64,000 bases of DNA from Rutpela maculata (taxonomy: Eukaryota > Arthropoda > Insecta > Coleoptera > Cerambycidae), in assembly GCA_936432065.2 (NCBI GenBank), contig OW386286.2:5635208-5699207 (forward strand). The letters run 5' to 3'. This document shows positions 11,494-24,570 of the stretch, in pieces (the stretch's first letter is position 1; each line of letters starts with the position of its first letter). The notes under the pieces were generated by a model, which worked only from the letters and a program-made list of their open reading frames with translations, was not told the origin of the DNA and did not search any database. A program made the position numbers and the translations under genes.

Positions 11494-12559
11494 AAATTAA
11501 ATACGGGTGCACTAGACCTAAGGTACATGTTTGACGTTTTTAATGACACATCATAATTTCTTGTTTCCACGGCAATCTTTGTTAAAGTATCTGTACAATT
11601 TAAAAGGTTAATTTCTGGATTACTGCAAAAGTTTTGAAAATAATTAAAATTCGCATATTTTGATGAAATTCGAAATCTAGGAGTATATTTTGACTCTGAA
11701 CAACTTTTCCTTTTAATAAATTTTTGCTGCATCTTTAACGCTAAGTAAAATAAGGAAAAATCTCATTTTTTGGGTGACGATTGAAAATATATTGAAAATC
11801 ATGAAAATATGCGCCTTGAAGAATTTCATAGCTGAGAAAAATTAGAATTTAAAATCGATCTGTCGAATAAGAACCGAAATATCAAGGTGTGTGTCCACTT
11901 GAGATGGGACACACTGTAGATATCTACATAAATCAGTGACATCCTCTAAGCGTTTCTGTTTTTGTACACCACTAGAATAATTCCTTTGAAAACATATATA
12001 AAATAGAAGGTACTGGGTGCCTCAATGTATCCCCAATGAGTTTGCCGAAATCGGCCTGTATTTTCATGAAATCGCGCGAAAGAATTCTAATTTCTGGCGA
12101 ATGCGCCGGGTTTTAAAATGCTCCAAAATTAATGCAAAATATCACAGTAAAAAGACTACTTATTGTGAATTACTATTAAGTTGTATGCCCTTCTTGTTTA
12201 TTAACACTTTGCGGGCAAGTAGATACCCTGTGGAACCACCTCATGTCCGCAAAAATGAATTTTTACAACAAATAATGACTTAATGAAATAATGAAATAGC
12301 TTCTTTTTCATTATCTGAAATAATGTTGAGAATCGTTTGTCAAGAGTTGTTTGATTTTATGTATTCGGTAGAACAATGATGTCTCAGGGTCCCACGTGTA
12401 GAGGTACGCAGCACTGAAAATACACTAGTAGAACATATTTTGATTGCGAACTGTCAATTGGAAAAAATAATGGATAACGATATTAGTAGAACTGGTAGAC
12501 AATACCTTCACCACGAAAAATTTTTCCAACTCAGATAAGAATTCTTTCCGGGTACACAT
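11494..12559. other. Intergenic, no gene seen
   Basis: AT-rich. A short inverted piece gtgtgtccacttgagatggg acacactgta at about 11888-11918 matches the CAGTGTGTCC ends of the TIR elements at 4320 and 47146 and looks like joined element ends. No convincing coding region. Confidence 0.55.
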
Positions 12560-13160
12560 CCTCTCGTATCCCTTGTCGGTTTTTATCGGGTCACAAAGGG
12601 TTAATAGTCTATGTAATGAAGGAAAAAAATAGTGTAAATATTTCATGCAAAGACGAGGGTGCTGAACACGACTGAAGTGGTAGGATACGTTTTTGACCGC
12701 CGCAACCCCCAGAAACTGCCAAAAACCACCCCTTCTATGGGGTTCCCTTTATGTTTTCATATATAAACTGGTCTGGGGAGTGATTTATCGACGGGTTATA
12801 TTATATGTATTGAAAATAACATGGAAGGGGAAAATTTTCTTTTTCCTCCCGTTTTCGGGGCCGCTGATCACGGGAGAAATATTCATTTTTAGCTCCTCCT
12901 CATCCTTCAAACGGTTAGAAAGCACCCCTCACCCACCAGAAAGCATGCTATCCAGGATTTACAGGTTTTTCGACACATGATCGTTATTCCTGTGCACATC
13001 CTTTCATTTTTTATGGAAGAGAAGGTGGTTGCTTCAACCCTTCCAAGGTAAAATTCATTAATTACACGTTGGATTGTCAATACCCCTCCCCCGTTTTCAG
13101 AGGCGCTGATCACGGTAAAAATATTCACTTTCATCTCCGACTCTCCTTAACCCCTATAAT
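12560..13160 (+). repeat. Left arm of a long inverted-repeat element
   Basis: Pairs in inverted orientation with 13561-13685 plus 23946-24570. Marker blocks are catgctatccaggatttaca, ttcgacacatgatcgttatt, cgctgatcacgg (twice, near 12860 and 13105) and gtgctgaacacgactgaagt. The arm is about 600 bp; its outer limit fades around 12545. I do not recognise the element family. Confidence 0.8.
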
Positions 13161-13360
13161 GATAAAGATGTATGTACAGAAGAGACAGCAGATGACGATA
13201 ACGATAATGATGACGATTTTTATTTTAATTCAATCCCTGAGATTGGTTAAGCGATTCCGATTCAGATTCGCTCACTGAAACGGCGGATGAAGGAGAAAAA
13301 GAGATCGCGTGGGATGTGCATTTTGAGGAATATGAGGATTGTTATGCTATTTGTAAATAA
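13161..13360 (+). pseudogene. Relic acidic C-terminus of an unknown protein
   Basis: Lies in the spacer between the arms. One frame encodes an Asp-rich run (ADDDNDNDDDFYF) ending at a stop near 13248. A frame offset by one base continues LSDSDSDSLTETADEGEKE and ends AICK-stop at 13358-13360. An AATAAA signal follows near 13440. The pattern looks like one acidic tail broken by a single-base frameshift. It may be the only remnant of the element's own gene. No family can be named from this. Confidence 0.35.
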
Positions 13361-13560
13361 ACGGCCTAGGTTTTCTTAAATTAATTGTAAGCAAATAGTT
13401 AATTTATTTTGTCACAAAAATATTTTCATGTAATTCTTTGAATAAACAACATTGCCATTGACGACAAGATTTATTATTTTATTTACTCCCCGATGGAGGA
13501 ATCATATTATACCCTACTCAGTAACCTACACAATCATCGCTCCAGCGATAAGTGGTGGAT

Positions 13561-13685
13561 GAGGGTAAGTTTCCGTCCATTATTAGGGATCGAGGAGAGT
13601 CGGAGATGAAGGTCAATATTTTTATCGTGATCAGCGTCTGCGAAAACGAGGGAGGGCGTATTGATGATCCAACGTGTAATTAATT
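13561..13685 (-). repeat. Inner part of the right arm of the inverted-repeat element
   Basis: Inverted copy of about 13060-13165: gagagtcggagatgaa, then cgtgatcagcg, then ccaacgtgtaattaatt. The arm stops abruptly at about 13685, where LINE-B begins, and resumes at 23946. Confidence 0.8.
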
Positions 13686-13706
13686 GATACTCTTGACTCT
13701 TTTGAA

Positions 13707-16013
13707 TTGAGCGTTGTAACAAATGTACCCACTCGAGTATTTACGAACAGAAAAGGCCAGACATCATCCAGTTGTATCGATTATGTAGCCACAAATATAC
13801 CATTTGAAATGTTAAAATGTAAAGTAACGAATCCCAACATTTCCGATCACTTTGCACATGTTGTTTCAATTTCAATGAAAGACTATAGAAAAAATTTAGT
13901 AAATCCTATGCAAGTGAGCACCAGATTATTTACTGAAAATAATCTCAATGAGTTGAACTACCATCTAAGTAGGACTGATTGGACAGGTCTATTGTATTTA
14001 GATCTCAATGATGCTTTCAGATTATTTTTAGAAAATATAGCCTGGTGTCTCAATGTTAGTTGTCCTGTCAAAACTTATAAAAAACATAATGGAGAAAAAT
14101 CTAAAAATGGCTGGTTATCCACAGAGCTGGTTCTTGAAAGCAAACAACTAAAAGATATGTATTATTATATCAACCAAGGCAACAATGAAGACGCAAAAAC
14201 AACATATAATAAGAGGAAACAGGAATATAGAGATAAAATAATAAACTCAAATAATAAACCCAAAGAAACATGGAAAATTATAAATGAAAAACTTGGCAGA
14301 AATAAAATCAATAACAGTAAAATTGTGTTAAATTTTGATAATACTGAAATAACAGATCCAAATCTAATTGCTGACTTATTTGCAGATCATTTTTCTACAC
14401 TAGCCGAAAAAAAACTACTAAATCATTTTGGTTCCAACTTAGTACTGCCTTGTACTCTAATGAATAGAACTGTAAATTCAATTTTCTTTGAGCCTGTCAC
14501 TGAACTTGAAATTAAAAATATTATAGATTCCTTAAAAAATACAAAATCTAGTGGTTTCGATGAGATAACAACTCATGTACTAAAACACATTAGTAATAAT
14601 ATAATACAATATTTGATATATCTATTTAATTTATCGTTAGAAGTAGGTAAATTTCCTGACGTATTAAAAATGGCATCGGTTTTACCTTTACATAAAAAAG
14701 ATGATTCAATGAGTATTGAAAATTACAGACAAATATCAATTCTAAGTATATTATCAAAAATTTTAGAAAGAGTGGTCTATAATAGAATTGAAAATTTTTT
14801 AGAGAGATATAAAATCCTAACGGACTCTCAACACGGTTTCAGGAAGCATAAATCCACAGAAACAGCATGCTGTCACTTAATGGAATATGTATATTCCAAT
14901 CTTGATAGAGGCCAGTATGTTGTTTCTCTATTCTTCGATCTATCTGCAGCATTTGACACTGTGAATCATCGGTTTCTTATAGAAAAATTATATAATATAG
15001 GTATCAGAAATTCTCCTTTAAGTTGGATCAAATCTTATCTTAGTGGTCGGAAAATGGTTGTAAAGTTGTCAGACAATACCTCAAAAATTCATGATGTTAA
15101 ATTGGGCGTTCCCCAAGGTTCAGTTCTCGGCCCACTGTTGTTTGGTTTATATGTGAATGACCTTCCATTTAACATTACAAATGGTAAAGTCACAATGTTT
15201 GCAGATGATATGACAATAACTGTTTCAGCAAAAACTCCCGAGGAAATTCAGATTGTGGCAAAGATAGTTGTAGAAGAATTAAATATATGGTGTGATAGAA
15301 ATAAGTTAATATTGAACAACAAAAAAACTGTCTGTTTAAACTTTCACCTACAAAAACCCCTCCAAGAGGACCTGCTATCTATGATAAATATAAAGTTTGC
15401 AAATGATGTTAAGTTTTTAGGTACCTACTTGGACAAAAGATTGTCATGGAGCTCTCAAATTGAGCATGTCTGCAAGCAGCTCAATAAGGGATTTTTTGCT
15501 ATCCTCCAGCTCAAAACTTCGATGAATGAGCAGGTACTCTTGGACGTCTATTACTCTTTATGCTATTCATGTATCTCATACAGCATTACATCTTGGGGTA
15601 GTGCAATTGAAATGAACAGAGTATTTATAGCACAAAAAAGAGTTGTGAGACTTATATTTGGGTTGAAATATAGGGAAAGTTGTAGAGAAATTTTTAAACA
15701 AAAAAAAATCTTAACTGTTCCTAGCATATTTATTTTAAAATGCGTCACATTGTTCATTAAACTTAAAGACAAGTTCACAACATTGTCTTCAAGTCATAAC
15801 TACAACACTAGACATGGTGACCTTATTTCTATTCCCAACCACAAAACTAGTAACTTCAAACATTGTTTTTATTATAATTGTATAATTTGTTACAACGCTT
15901 TACCAAATGAAATTCGCAGCATAAAAAATTGTCATAAATTAGTGAAGGAAACAAAAAATTTTCTCCTTGAAAATGGGTACTATAATTTACAAGAATTTCT
16001 CTATAGAAACTAA
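13707..16013 (+). CDS. LINE-B ORF2: endonuclease C-terminus plus reverse transcriptase
   Basis: 768 codons, uninterrupted. The frame is open back to about 13683 with LINE-like sequence (DTLDSFELSVVTNVPTRV), so the annotated start is a TTG artefact and the natural start is lost with the 5' end. Residues about 20-55 hold the end of an AP-type endonuclease (SCIDYVATN, then ISDHFAHVVSI). RT blocks follow: YRQISILSILSK, QHGFRKHKST, FFDLSAAFDTVNH, GVPQGSVLGPLLF, the catalytic FADD at about residues 498-501 and VKFLGTYLDKR. The tail has YNTRHGD and ends in a LINE-typical helix. The intact RT suggests the insertion is fairly young, but the missing endonuclease makes it immobile by itself. Jockey/CR1-like; clade not assigned. 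Confidence 0.9.
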   Translation: MSVVTNVPTRVFTNRKGQTSSSCIDYVATNIPFEMLKCKVTNPNISDHFAHVVSISMKDYRKNLVNPMQVSTRLFTENNLNELNYHLSRTDWTGLLYLDLNDAFRLFLENIAWCLNVSCPVKTYKKHNGEKSKNGWLSTELVLESKQLKDMYYYINQGNNEDAKTTYNKRKQEYRDKIINSNNKPKETWKIINEKLGRNKINNSKIVLNFDNTEITDPNLIADLFADHFSTLAEKKLLNHFGSNLVLPCTLMNRTVNSIFFEPVTELEIKNIIDSLKNTKSSGFDEITTHVLKHISNNIIQYLIYLFNLSLEVGKFPDVLKMASVLPLHKKDDSMSIENYRQISILSILSKILERVVYNRIENFLERYKILTDSQHGFRKHKSTETACCHLMEYVYSNLDRGQYVVSLFFDLSAAFDTVNHRFLIEKLYNIGIRNSPLSWIKSYLSGRKMVVKLSDNTSKIHDVKLGVPQGSVLGPLLFGLYVNDLPFNITNGKVTMFADDMTITVSAKTPEEIQIVAKIVVEELNIWCDRNKLILNNKKTVCLNFHLQKPLQEDLLSMINIKFANDVKFLGTYLDKRLSWSSQIEHVCKQLNKGFFAILQLKTSMNEQVLLDVYYSLCYSCISYSITSWGSAIEMNRVFIAQKRVVRLIFGLKYRESCREIFKQKKILTVPSIFILKCVTLFIKLKDKFTTLSSSHNYNTRHGDLISIPNHKTSNFKHCFYYNCIICYNALPNEIRSIKNCHKLVKETKNFLLENGYYNLQEFLYRN

Positions 16014-16162
16014 TACAGTTTATACCTTGCTTGAAGATTATTTTTATTATTGTTTTTTTCTCTTCTTCATTCCATTTAACAATATAAATATTTATGACTA
16101 ATTACATGTCTCTCATTAAATTTGGGCGTGAGCGGTGATTATTTACTTATCTTTATTATAAG

Positions 16163-18427
<2,265 letters not shown>

Positions 18428-18442
18428 TTTTACTCCCTCCAA
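18428..18442 (-). promoter_or_regulatory. Polypurine tract of the Gypsy element
   Basis: On the minus strand TTGGAGGGAGTAAAA directly precedes the LTR start TGATATG. This is the expected site for plus-strand DNA priming. Confidence 0.8.
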
Positions 18443-18614
18443 CTAATTAAATTTGAAAATTTTAACATTTTGAAAATTCTGAAAATTTCATTAGTTTGAC
18501 AAATTTGATGGGATATCTTGCACTGTTAATCTTTGTTTTTGGTTTTCAATTTATTCACTTACATAAGGATATTATTTTGTACATGTTTTTGCTCATTAAT
18601 GTTTTAACTTTGTT

Positions 18615-19694
18615 TTAATTACAATGAACCGATCCTAATAAAATGTAACACCTTGCGTAAATTGTTGTTTCATTTGTTTCCTTTTTCTTCTTTGTTTTGA
18701 ATATTCTAAATAGAATAAAAATAATATTCTCTGGCGAATCGTATTGCGATTTTGTTAACGTATTTAGGACGCGTGCATCTAAACATAATCTTATTGAGTC
18801 ATTTTTCTTTTTTACTATTACCAATGGATCAATGTAATTTGCTTTTGCCGATTCAATGATATCAGATTGTAACATGTTTTGTAATTCATTTTGCACTTGT
18901 TCTCTGTACTTAAAAGGAATAGGATAATTTTTGCTTTTAAATGATTTTGTTTCATCTACTTGCAGTTTGTGAATATAACCTGTTGCAACTCTTGGTTCAT
19001 AGTTTATTAGTGAGATATTTTTTTGTAAAAGTTCATGAATAATTCTTTCATATTTAAGTGGACATTTTATATCAATATTTTTGGGCATAATATAATTACT
19101 ATTCATAACATATGTGGGTACGCTCCCCATCATATATTCCGCATTGGCTTGATCGCCGTTTAATTCATTTCTTACCGCATTTTTATTTTTGATACAGGTG
19201 GTCATTGTGCCTCCCTCGTATCCCGCATTTTTTTCGACATGGGTGGTCACTGTGCCAACCTCATGTCCCGCATTGACTTTATCGTCATTTAATTCTTTAA
19301 TTACCGCATTTTTATTCAATATAATCTCATTTTTACTATATATAGTTAACGTCTTACCTTCTAATCTAAGGAATCTTGTTCCCAAATCAATATTAGCCCT
19401 CAATTTATATAAAATATCTTCACCCAGAATAATGTCAAAATTTAATTCAGGTACTATAAATAATTCACATTTAAAATTGTAGTTTTCTACTTTAAAAGAT
19501 GTTTGCAATATGCTGGTGCTTTCAGAAAATTTTCTGCCATTGGCGTTAATTAATCGTATTTTTGCAATTCTTATACATTTTTGGGCAAATTTATCCTTAT
19601 TTTTGTTAAATAAACTCTCGTTAATCATTGATATTTCTGAACCGCAATCAATAAGTGCATCTAACATTAAACCTTGCATATTTAAATTAACCAT
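18615..19694 (-). pseudogene. Truncated pol: protease plus start of reverse transcriptase
   Basis: 359 codons in the -1 frame relative to gag, the usual Gypsy arrangement. Residues 13-22 (ALIDCGSEIS) are the retropepsin active site, but the usual Asp-Ser/Thr-Gly is Asp-Cys-Gly (C17). ILGEDIL follows near residue 91. Residues about 140-215 carry an internally repeated linker with units containing NKNAV, ELN and a GTV/GSV core. RT begins near residue 255 (PIPFKYREQVQNELQ, then DPLVIVKKKND and RLCLDARVLN). Homology ends about residue 335, and the frame then runs through unrelated codons. Catalytic RT motifs, RNase H and integrase are absent, so the element needs enzymes supplied in trans. Confidence 0.85.
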
Positions 19695-19795
19695 TGGTAG
19701 GTGACTTTGTTTTGTTTCATATAAATTTCCATTTTCGTTGTCCGTTGTGATAAATTCGCGGGCGTGAGAATAGTTGGTAGTTAAAACATTTCTTT

Positions 19796-21388
19796 TTAAA
19801 AATCCTGCTGTCGAGTATTAACTTGGGCTTGTGTTTCAATTTTATGTATTTCGATTTGATTTTGTTGTCCATTTCTCTGTTGTACGTTGGTGTTTACTAC
19901 CTGTGCGTAGAATCTTGTATCCTTTTTCTGCTCATCGTTTGCTTGTGGCCTGTTTTGTTGGTTTTGGTTTATTCTTTGCTGATTGTTGTTGTAGTACCCA
20001 TTGTCGTTTGTCCTTTGCTGATTGTTGTTGTTGTAATACCTTTGTTGATTTCCGTTGTAGTTGTTGTTTTGATTGTTATAAAAGTTTCTTGGTTGATTTC
20101 CATTGCCTTGGTTGTTATAGTTATTGTTTCTTCTTTGTTCGTAGTTTTGACCTGTGTCATAATTTTTGCTTCTATCATCATATCTCCTGTTTTCATTATT
20201 GTAGTTTTGTTGAGTGTTTCTTCTCCATCCAGTGCGATGGTCGTCTATGCTTCTTATGTATTCTATGAGACTATCCAAAGTTGTGATTCGTTGTGTAATG
20301 ATGACACTGTGTACATCATCTGGGAAATGACGTGCTAAATACCTAACCATTTCACTTTCCGTGAAAGATGGTTGTAGATGTTTGATATTATATACCTTTC
20401 GCAGTATATAATTTTCCCTGGATACTCCGATGTTCTCACTGTATTTTCCATTAAAGAGATTTAATCTAATCTTTTGTTGATTATACTCCCCCCAATATTG
20501 TTTCATTACGAGCGATTCAAATTCCTCGAAACTACTGAACCTACTCTCAACAGTGGCGTACCAAATTTCAGCTTCACCACGTAACATGTTCTGTATGACT
20601 TGTTTTATGTTTGTCCCAGGGTGTACCGTTTCTAGATGTAGTTTAAGCCTAGTAGTAAATATTTTCGGGTGTATTCTCGAGTCACCGTAGAAATAAAATT
20701 GAGATTTCTGGCATGCGTGGTTGATTGTATATCCGAGGTTAGCGTTCGCTCCTTGTTTTCCTTCTGATAACTTCGTATCCATTAATTTTATCCGTCCGTC
20801 CTGTTCTTTTAAAGTTGCCGTGATTGCTTCATTTTGTCTTTCCAGTCGACCATCTATCTCTGAAAATCCTTCAACTATGAATTTTTCCACATTAGTTTGA
20901 ATTTCCTTTTCTGACTCTTTTACTCTATTGTGAATTTCCATAGCCAAGTCTTCTTTAATATTTTCTAATCTTACTTCTACCCCTTCTACTCTGAGTTTCA
21001 TTTCCGTCATGTATTGATCAAATTTTCCGTTGCATTCTTCAAATTTCTTGTCCATTCTCTCGTTTATTTTCGCACTTATCTCTTGCTTGTTTTCTTCAAA
21101 TTTCTTGTCCATTTTCTCGTTTATTTCTTTTTTTGTGCTATCTATTTTCTTATTCGTGTCGTCTATTTTCACACCTATACCTGTCATCATTTGCATGAGT
21201 TGGTGGAGTATGTTTGCTTCTGTCTGTTCAGTTGTTTGTATTGTGTCTCCTATTTGTGTTGGTTCCTGCTGTTGTTCGGTCTGCTCCTGTGTTGTTGTTT
21301 CTTCTTGCGTTTCTGTTTCGCCTGCTGTTTGAGACGTAGATGCCTCTTGTTCATTATTACCTTTCATCTTACCTGACCTTAGTTTCAT
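19796..21388 (-). CDS. gag: Gag of the non-autonomous Gypsy element
   Basis: 530 codons with a true ATG at 21388, 138 nt inside the primer site. Residues 1-60 are Gln/Thr/Glu-rich. Residues about 65-215 are strongly heptad-patterned (repeated KKFEE, EINEKMDKK), predicting a coiled coil. Residues about 225-380 resemble a retrotransposon gag core (FYFYGDSRIHPKIF, AEIWYATVESRFSSFEEF). Residues about 395-500 are Asn/Gln/Arg/Tyr-rich. No CCHC knuckle is present; the basic Asn/Arg tail may bind RNA instead. The frame is fully open, which fits a recent insertion and a particle-forming role retained while pol was lost. Ends 102 nt before the first pol methionine, in a different frame. Confidence 0.88.
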   Translation of the reverse strand: MKLRSGKMKGNNEQEASTSQTAGETETQEETTTQEQTEQQQEPTQIGDTIQTTEQTEANILHQLMQMMTGIGVKIDDTNKKIDSTKKEINEKMDKKFEENKQEISAKINERMDKKFEECNGKFDQYMTEMKLRVEGVEVRLENIKEDLAMEIHNRVKESEKEIQTNVEKFIVEGFSEIDGRLERQNEAITATLKEQDGRIKLMDTKLSEGKQGANANLGYTINHACQKSQFYFYGDSRIHPKIFTTRLKLHLETVHPGTNIKQVIQNMLRGEAEIWYATVESRFSSFEEFESLVMKQYWGEYNQQKIRLNLFNGKYSENIGVSRENYILRKVYNIKHLQPSFTESEMVRYLARHFPDDVHSVIITQRITTLDSLIEYIRSIDDHRTGWRRNTQQNYNNENRRYDDRSKNYDTGQNYEQRRNNNYNNQGNGNQPRNFYNNQNNNYNGNQQRYYNNNNQQRTNDNGYYNNNQQRINQNQQNRPQANDEQKKDTRFYAQVVNTNVQQRNGQQNQIEIHKIETQAQVNTRQQDF

Positions 21389-21525
21389 ATAATTTTATAA
21401 CAGTGAAAATACCACACCAATACTCTTTTCAGAATTCTCAATTATTTTTACCAAAGCTTTTTGTTTTAAATTTTATTTTAAAATTTTGTTAAATAAATTA
21501 CTATGATTATTTTGCTCTTTTATTT

Positions 21526-21543
21526 GCCCCACGTTGGGCGCCA
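21526..21543 (-). promoter_or_regulatory. Primer-binding site for tRNA-Lys
   Basis: The plus strand reads gccccacgttgggcgcca, the 3' end of insect tRNA-Lys including CCA. The minus strand is therefore an 18-nt primer site (TGGCGCC...), 6 nt from the LTR edge at 21550. Confidence 0.9.
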
Positions 21544-21549
21544 TTTAAA

Positions 21550-23710
21550 TGATATGTTTTCTGGGTACTAAAGAAAGAGAAAGAAATTTGTTAATTTAAT
21601 TTTTAATTAAATATTAATCTAGAAAGCAGAAATTTTTATATTCGGCGCCACTGCTTCCTAGTTTCCCAGCAAACACACATTTATTAGCATGAGTTACCAA
21701 TAGGTGTCACTCTATCTCAGTGCAGATTCTTTAGCTCAAATTAATAAAAGGCAAATTAAAATCATAGATCAAATAATAACAATTTTATTTAAGAAAAGTA
21801 GATCAGATTAATTTACAAAATTTTAATTTAGTTGAACCTTGGCCTTGGGTTTCTTATATTTAGGAAACAAAATTCTGCCCTTTTATTTTAATTACAAATA
21901 CTTATTCTAAGAAAATGAAAGGAATCTTTGCTTTATTTAATATCGATAAAACAGGTACCTGTATGCGACGTGACGTCCCGATACGAATCACTGATTTGTT
22001 GCACTACACTGTTGTGATCCTGGTTACCTGCAAATTCCCTCGATTTCTCGTGCCGTGCCTTTGTGGTAATTTTGTTCCTTGTGAAATTTGTTCAATTTGA
22101 TGTGCCTTGGACGACTTTGATGCTAAAATATTGGATTAATACCGTATGGCTTACTTGAAAATCCGGTAAGTCAAATTTGACAAACAGCTGACATTAAGGT
22201 TATATTTCGATGATAATTATTTTGTTTTTTAAACCTTGCAACATTGGTTCCTCTTACTTCTCAACTTATCAATGTTTGATTTACATACTTTTCTTCATCT
22301 GAATTTAAATTTTCTTTACTATTTGTAATAATTTCTGGACTCAATTTTGAAAATAACTCTCTTCTTTTTATTACAAAATCAACAACTTATAACAAACTTT
22401 TCATGGAAACGTTCCTTGTTTCTTGAAAACTTTGTTAATTAATGACTTTTTTCTGAAATTAGATAACTAGACCTGTCAAAATTTCATAAATTTTATTTGG
22501 TTATGAATTTAAATTTTTCTTTTAGACCTTCTCTGTCTGTTTTACTGTTTGAAACAGATTCCTTATTTAATTCTGATTCTTTCAGTATCCCTTTTATTTC
22601 TCTAGGCTTTATATTTAAGTAGTTCCAAAACGTTGCATGATTTTCACATAATTTCTATTTTAAACAATTTACACTAGATTTGATGCATGATTTACCTTTC
22701 TTAATCTTCTTACTAACTAGCTCTCTTAATTCTAATTAACAAATTTACTTTTCAGTATGAATAAATGCTAACTCTATAACTTTTTATTTTCAGGACTCGT
22801 AGTCAATGTTTCTTCAGTCCTTGAAGTAGTGTCCTTTTACCTACCGAACTGAAAATCATTTTGAAATGTTCTTTGCAGTGTTTTCTTTCAACTGCCTGCA
22901 TAATAAATAGGAAAACAATGTTTTTAACAATCTAATATTTAAATAACCAGTGACAGCATACAAATTATGGTTACTGATGGTCAACACTGAAACTTTAAAC
23001 TACAATTAACATATGGAATTCAGGGATGTATTTCTCAGGTTTAATCTAAGGTAATAGTCTTTGATTTTAAATGTTTATGATTTAAACCCGAGCACTAATT
23101 TTCGAGAAATCTTAGATTTAAGTTTTATTTGTGCTCCTTTTCTTTTTAAAGAGTCTTTATGTACACTATAGAATGTTTATTCAGTTTGTTTGTGAATTTT
23201 CACTTCCTTTTATGTTTTTTGTCACCTATATTGTTTAATATTTTAGTTTTAAATTATTTTCTTGCTTTAATTTCAAGTTTTAAATTTTCAGATGTGGAAA
23301 TTTACATTTCCTATTTTGTGGAAGTTTTTCCAGTTTGATGAGCTCCGGATCAATCTATGATTGTCTATTAGTCAGAAACACTCTAACGATGGATTCCTGA
23401 TATGATTTTTCCACCTTTGGTTTTGTATTTAAGAAGTCTAGCTTCTGAAGATAAAGTGAGATTTTACAAATTTTTAAACCTACTTATTTTAAAATTTAAG
23501 CATTTTACAATATTTATTGTTACTATTTAATCTCTGTCTTTCAATTTAAATTTGTTTACTGATAGTATGTTTACTATCGATAATTCATGTTAGTTTTAAA
23601 GTTTTTACTTCGTAATCTTTGAATTCTTTGATGCAGAACTGCAAACAGTGGCGTAGATTATTTATTTTGATAATGAAACTTATTGTCTCTCATGAGTCAA
23701 GATATCATAT

Positions 23711-23712
<2 letters not shown>
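21550..23712 (-). repeat. LTR, 5' copy (element orientation)
   Basis: 2,163 bp, the same length as the partner at 16265-18427, with the same TGATATG...CATATCA ends. It drives minus-strand transcription toward gag. Confidence 0.92.

Positions 23713-23784
<72 letters not shown>
23713..23784. repeat. (AT)n microsatellite, right half
   Basis: 72 bp of AT beginning at the LTR edge. Together with 16169-16264 it formed one tract in the LINE-B 3' UTR before the LTR insertion. Confidence 0.93.
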
Positions 23785-23790
<6 letters not shown>

Positions 23791-23890
23791 TGTATTTGTT
23801 TATTTATTGACTTGTATTTTTTAATTTTTAAATGTTATTCTGAATTGACTTGCCATATGTACAGTAATTGTATCATCCTGTGGTTAATAA

Positions 23891-23893
<3 letters not shown>

Positions 23894-23935
<42 letters not shown>

Positions 23936-23946
23936 TTATCTATCTA
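23894..23946. repeat. (TCTA)n tail of LINE-B
   Basis: About 13 TCTA units (one TTTA variant) directly after ttaataaatta. This is the simple-repeat 3' terminus of LINE-B in place of poly(A). Confidence 0.85.
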
Positions 23947-24570
23947 ATGAATTTTACATCCCTTGGAACGGTTGAAACAACCTCCGAGGTCGCTACCTCC
24001 TTCTCTTCGGTGAAAAATGAAGAGATATGCACAGGAATAACGATCATGTGTCGAAAAACCTGTAAATCCTGGATAGCATGCTTTCTGGTGAGTGAAAGAT
24101 GGTTTCTGCCCGTTTGAGGAATGAAGAGGGGTTGGGGCTGAATATGAATATTTTTCTCGTGATCAGCGACCCCGAAAACGGGAGGTACGCGTTTGAACCG
24201 AATCGTTTGAAAAAAAAGAGTTTCCACCCCTCGAGAGGATTTAATCAACCCCCTAGGCCTGCTGTCTGGATTCCAGTTACTCTATAACTCCTTTCCATGT
24301 TATTTCAAGTATAACCCGTCAATAAATCACTCACCTGACCTCTTTATATGTGGTGGTTTTTGGCCATTTCAGGGGTTTGCGGCGATCAAAAACTTCTCCC
24401 ACCACTTCCATCGTGTTCAGCATCCTCGAAACCTGGGGGGAGGGGAATAATCCCGTCTTTGCATGAAATATTTAGAAAAAACTCGTCAAATTATGCTTCA
24501 TTAACTATAAACAACTTTTTAGAGTGCACTGCGAATAGGTCTCCGTTTTTATCGAGTTGAGCAATGGATA
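23946..24570 (-). repeat. Outer part of the right arm of the inverted-repeat element
   Basis: Resumes with aatgaattttac and pairs with 12560-13075: ggaataacgatcatgtgtcg, taaatcctggatagcatgct, cgtgatcagcg (about 24160), gtggtttttggccatttc and catcgtgttcagca are inverted counterparts. It contains an extra piece of about 85 bp (about 24190-24290) that is absent from the left arm. Both arms carry short open frames including CTGITIMCRKTCKSWIACFL; I do not take these as a gene. Confidence 0.8.

Noticed and set aside
19823..20338. Antisense ORFs of 171, 145 and 75 codons across the gag tail
   Set aside because: Shadows of the Asn/Gln/Arg-rich gag coding strand; hydrophobic runs arise from complement codons.
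21526..21543. Possible tRNA gene from a tRNA-Lys 3' end match
   Set aside because: Only 18 nt match and the position next to the LTR identifies it as a primer-binding site. The same applies to the tRNA-Ser match at 36029-36047.
23619..24117. ORFs rich in Tyr-Ile repeats
   Set aside because: Translation of the (AT)n microsatellite and the (TCTA)n tail.
23946..24120. Conserved frame CTGITIMCRKTCKSWIACFL in both palindrome arms
   Set aside because: Conservation follows from the inverted repeat at DNA level. The frame has no start, no family match and different flanks in the two arms.
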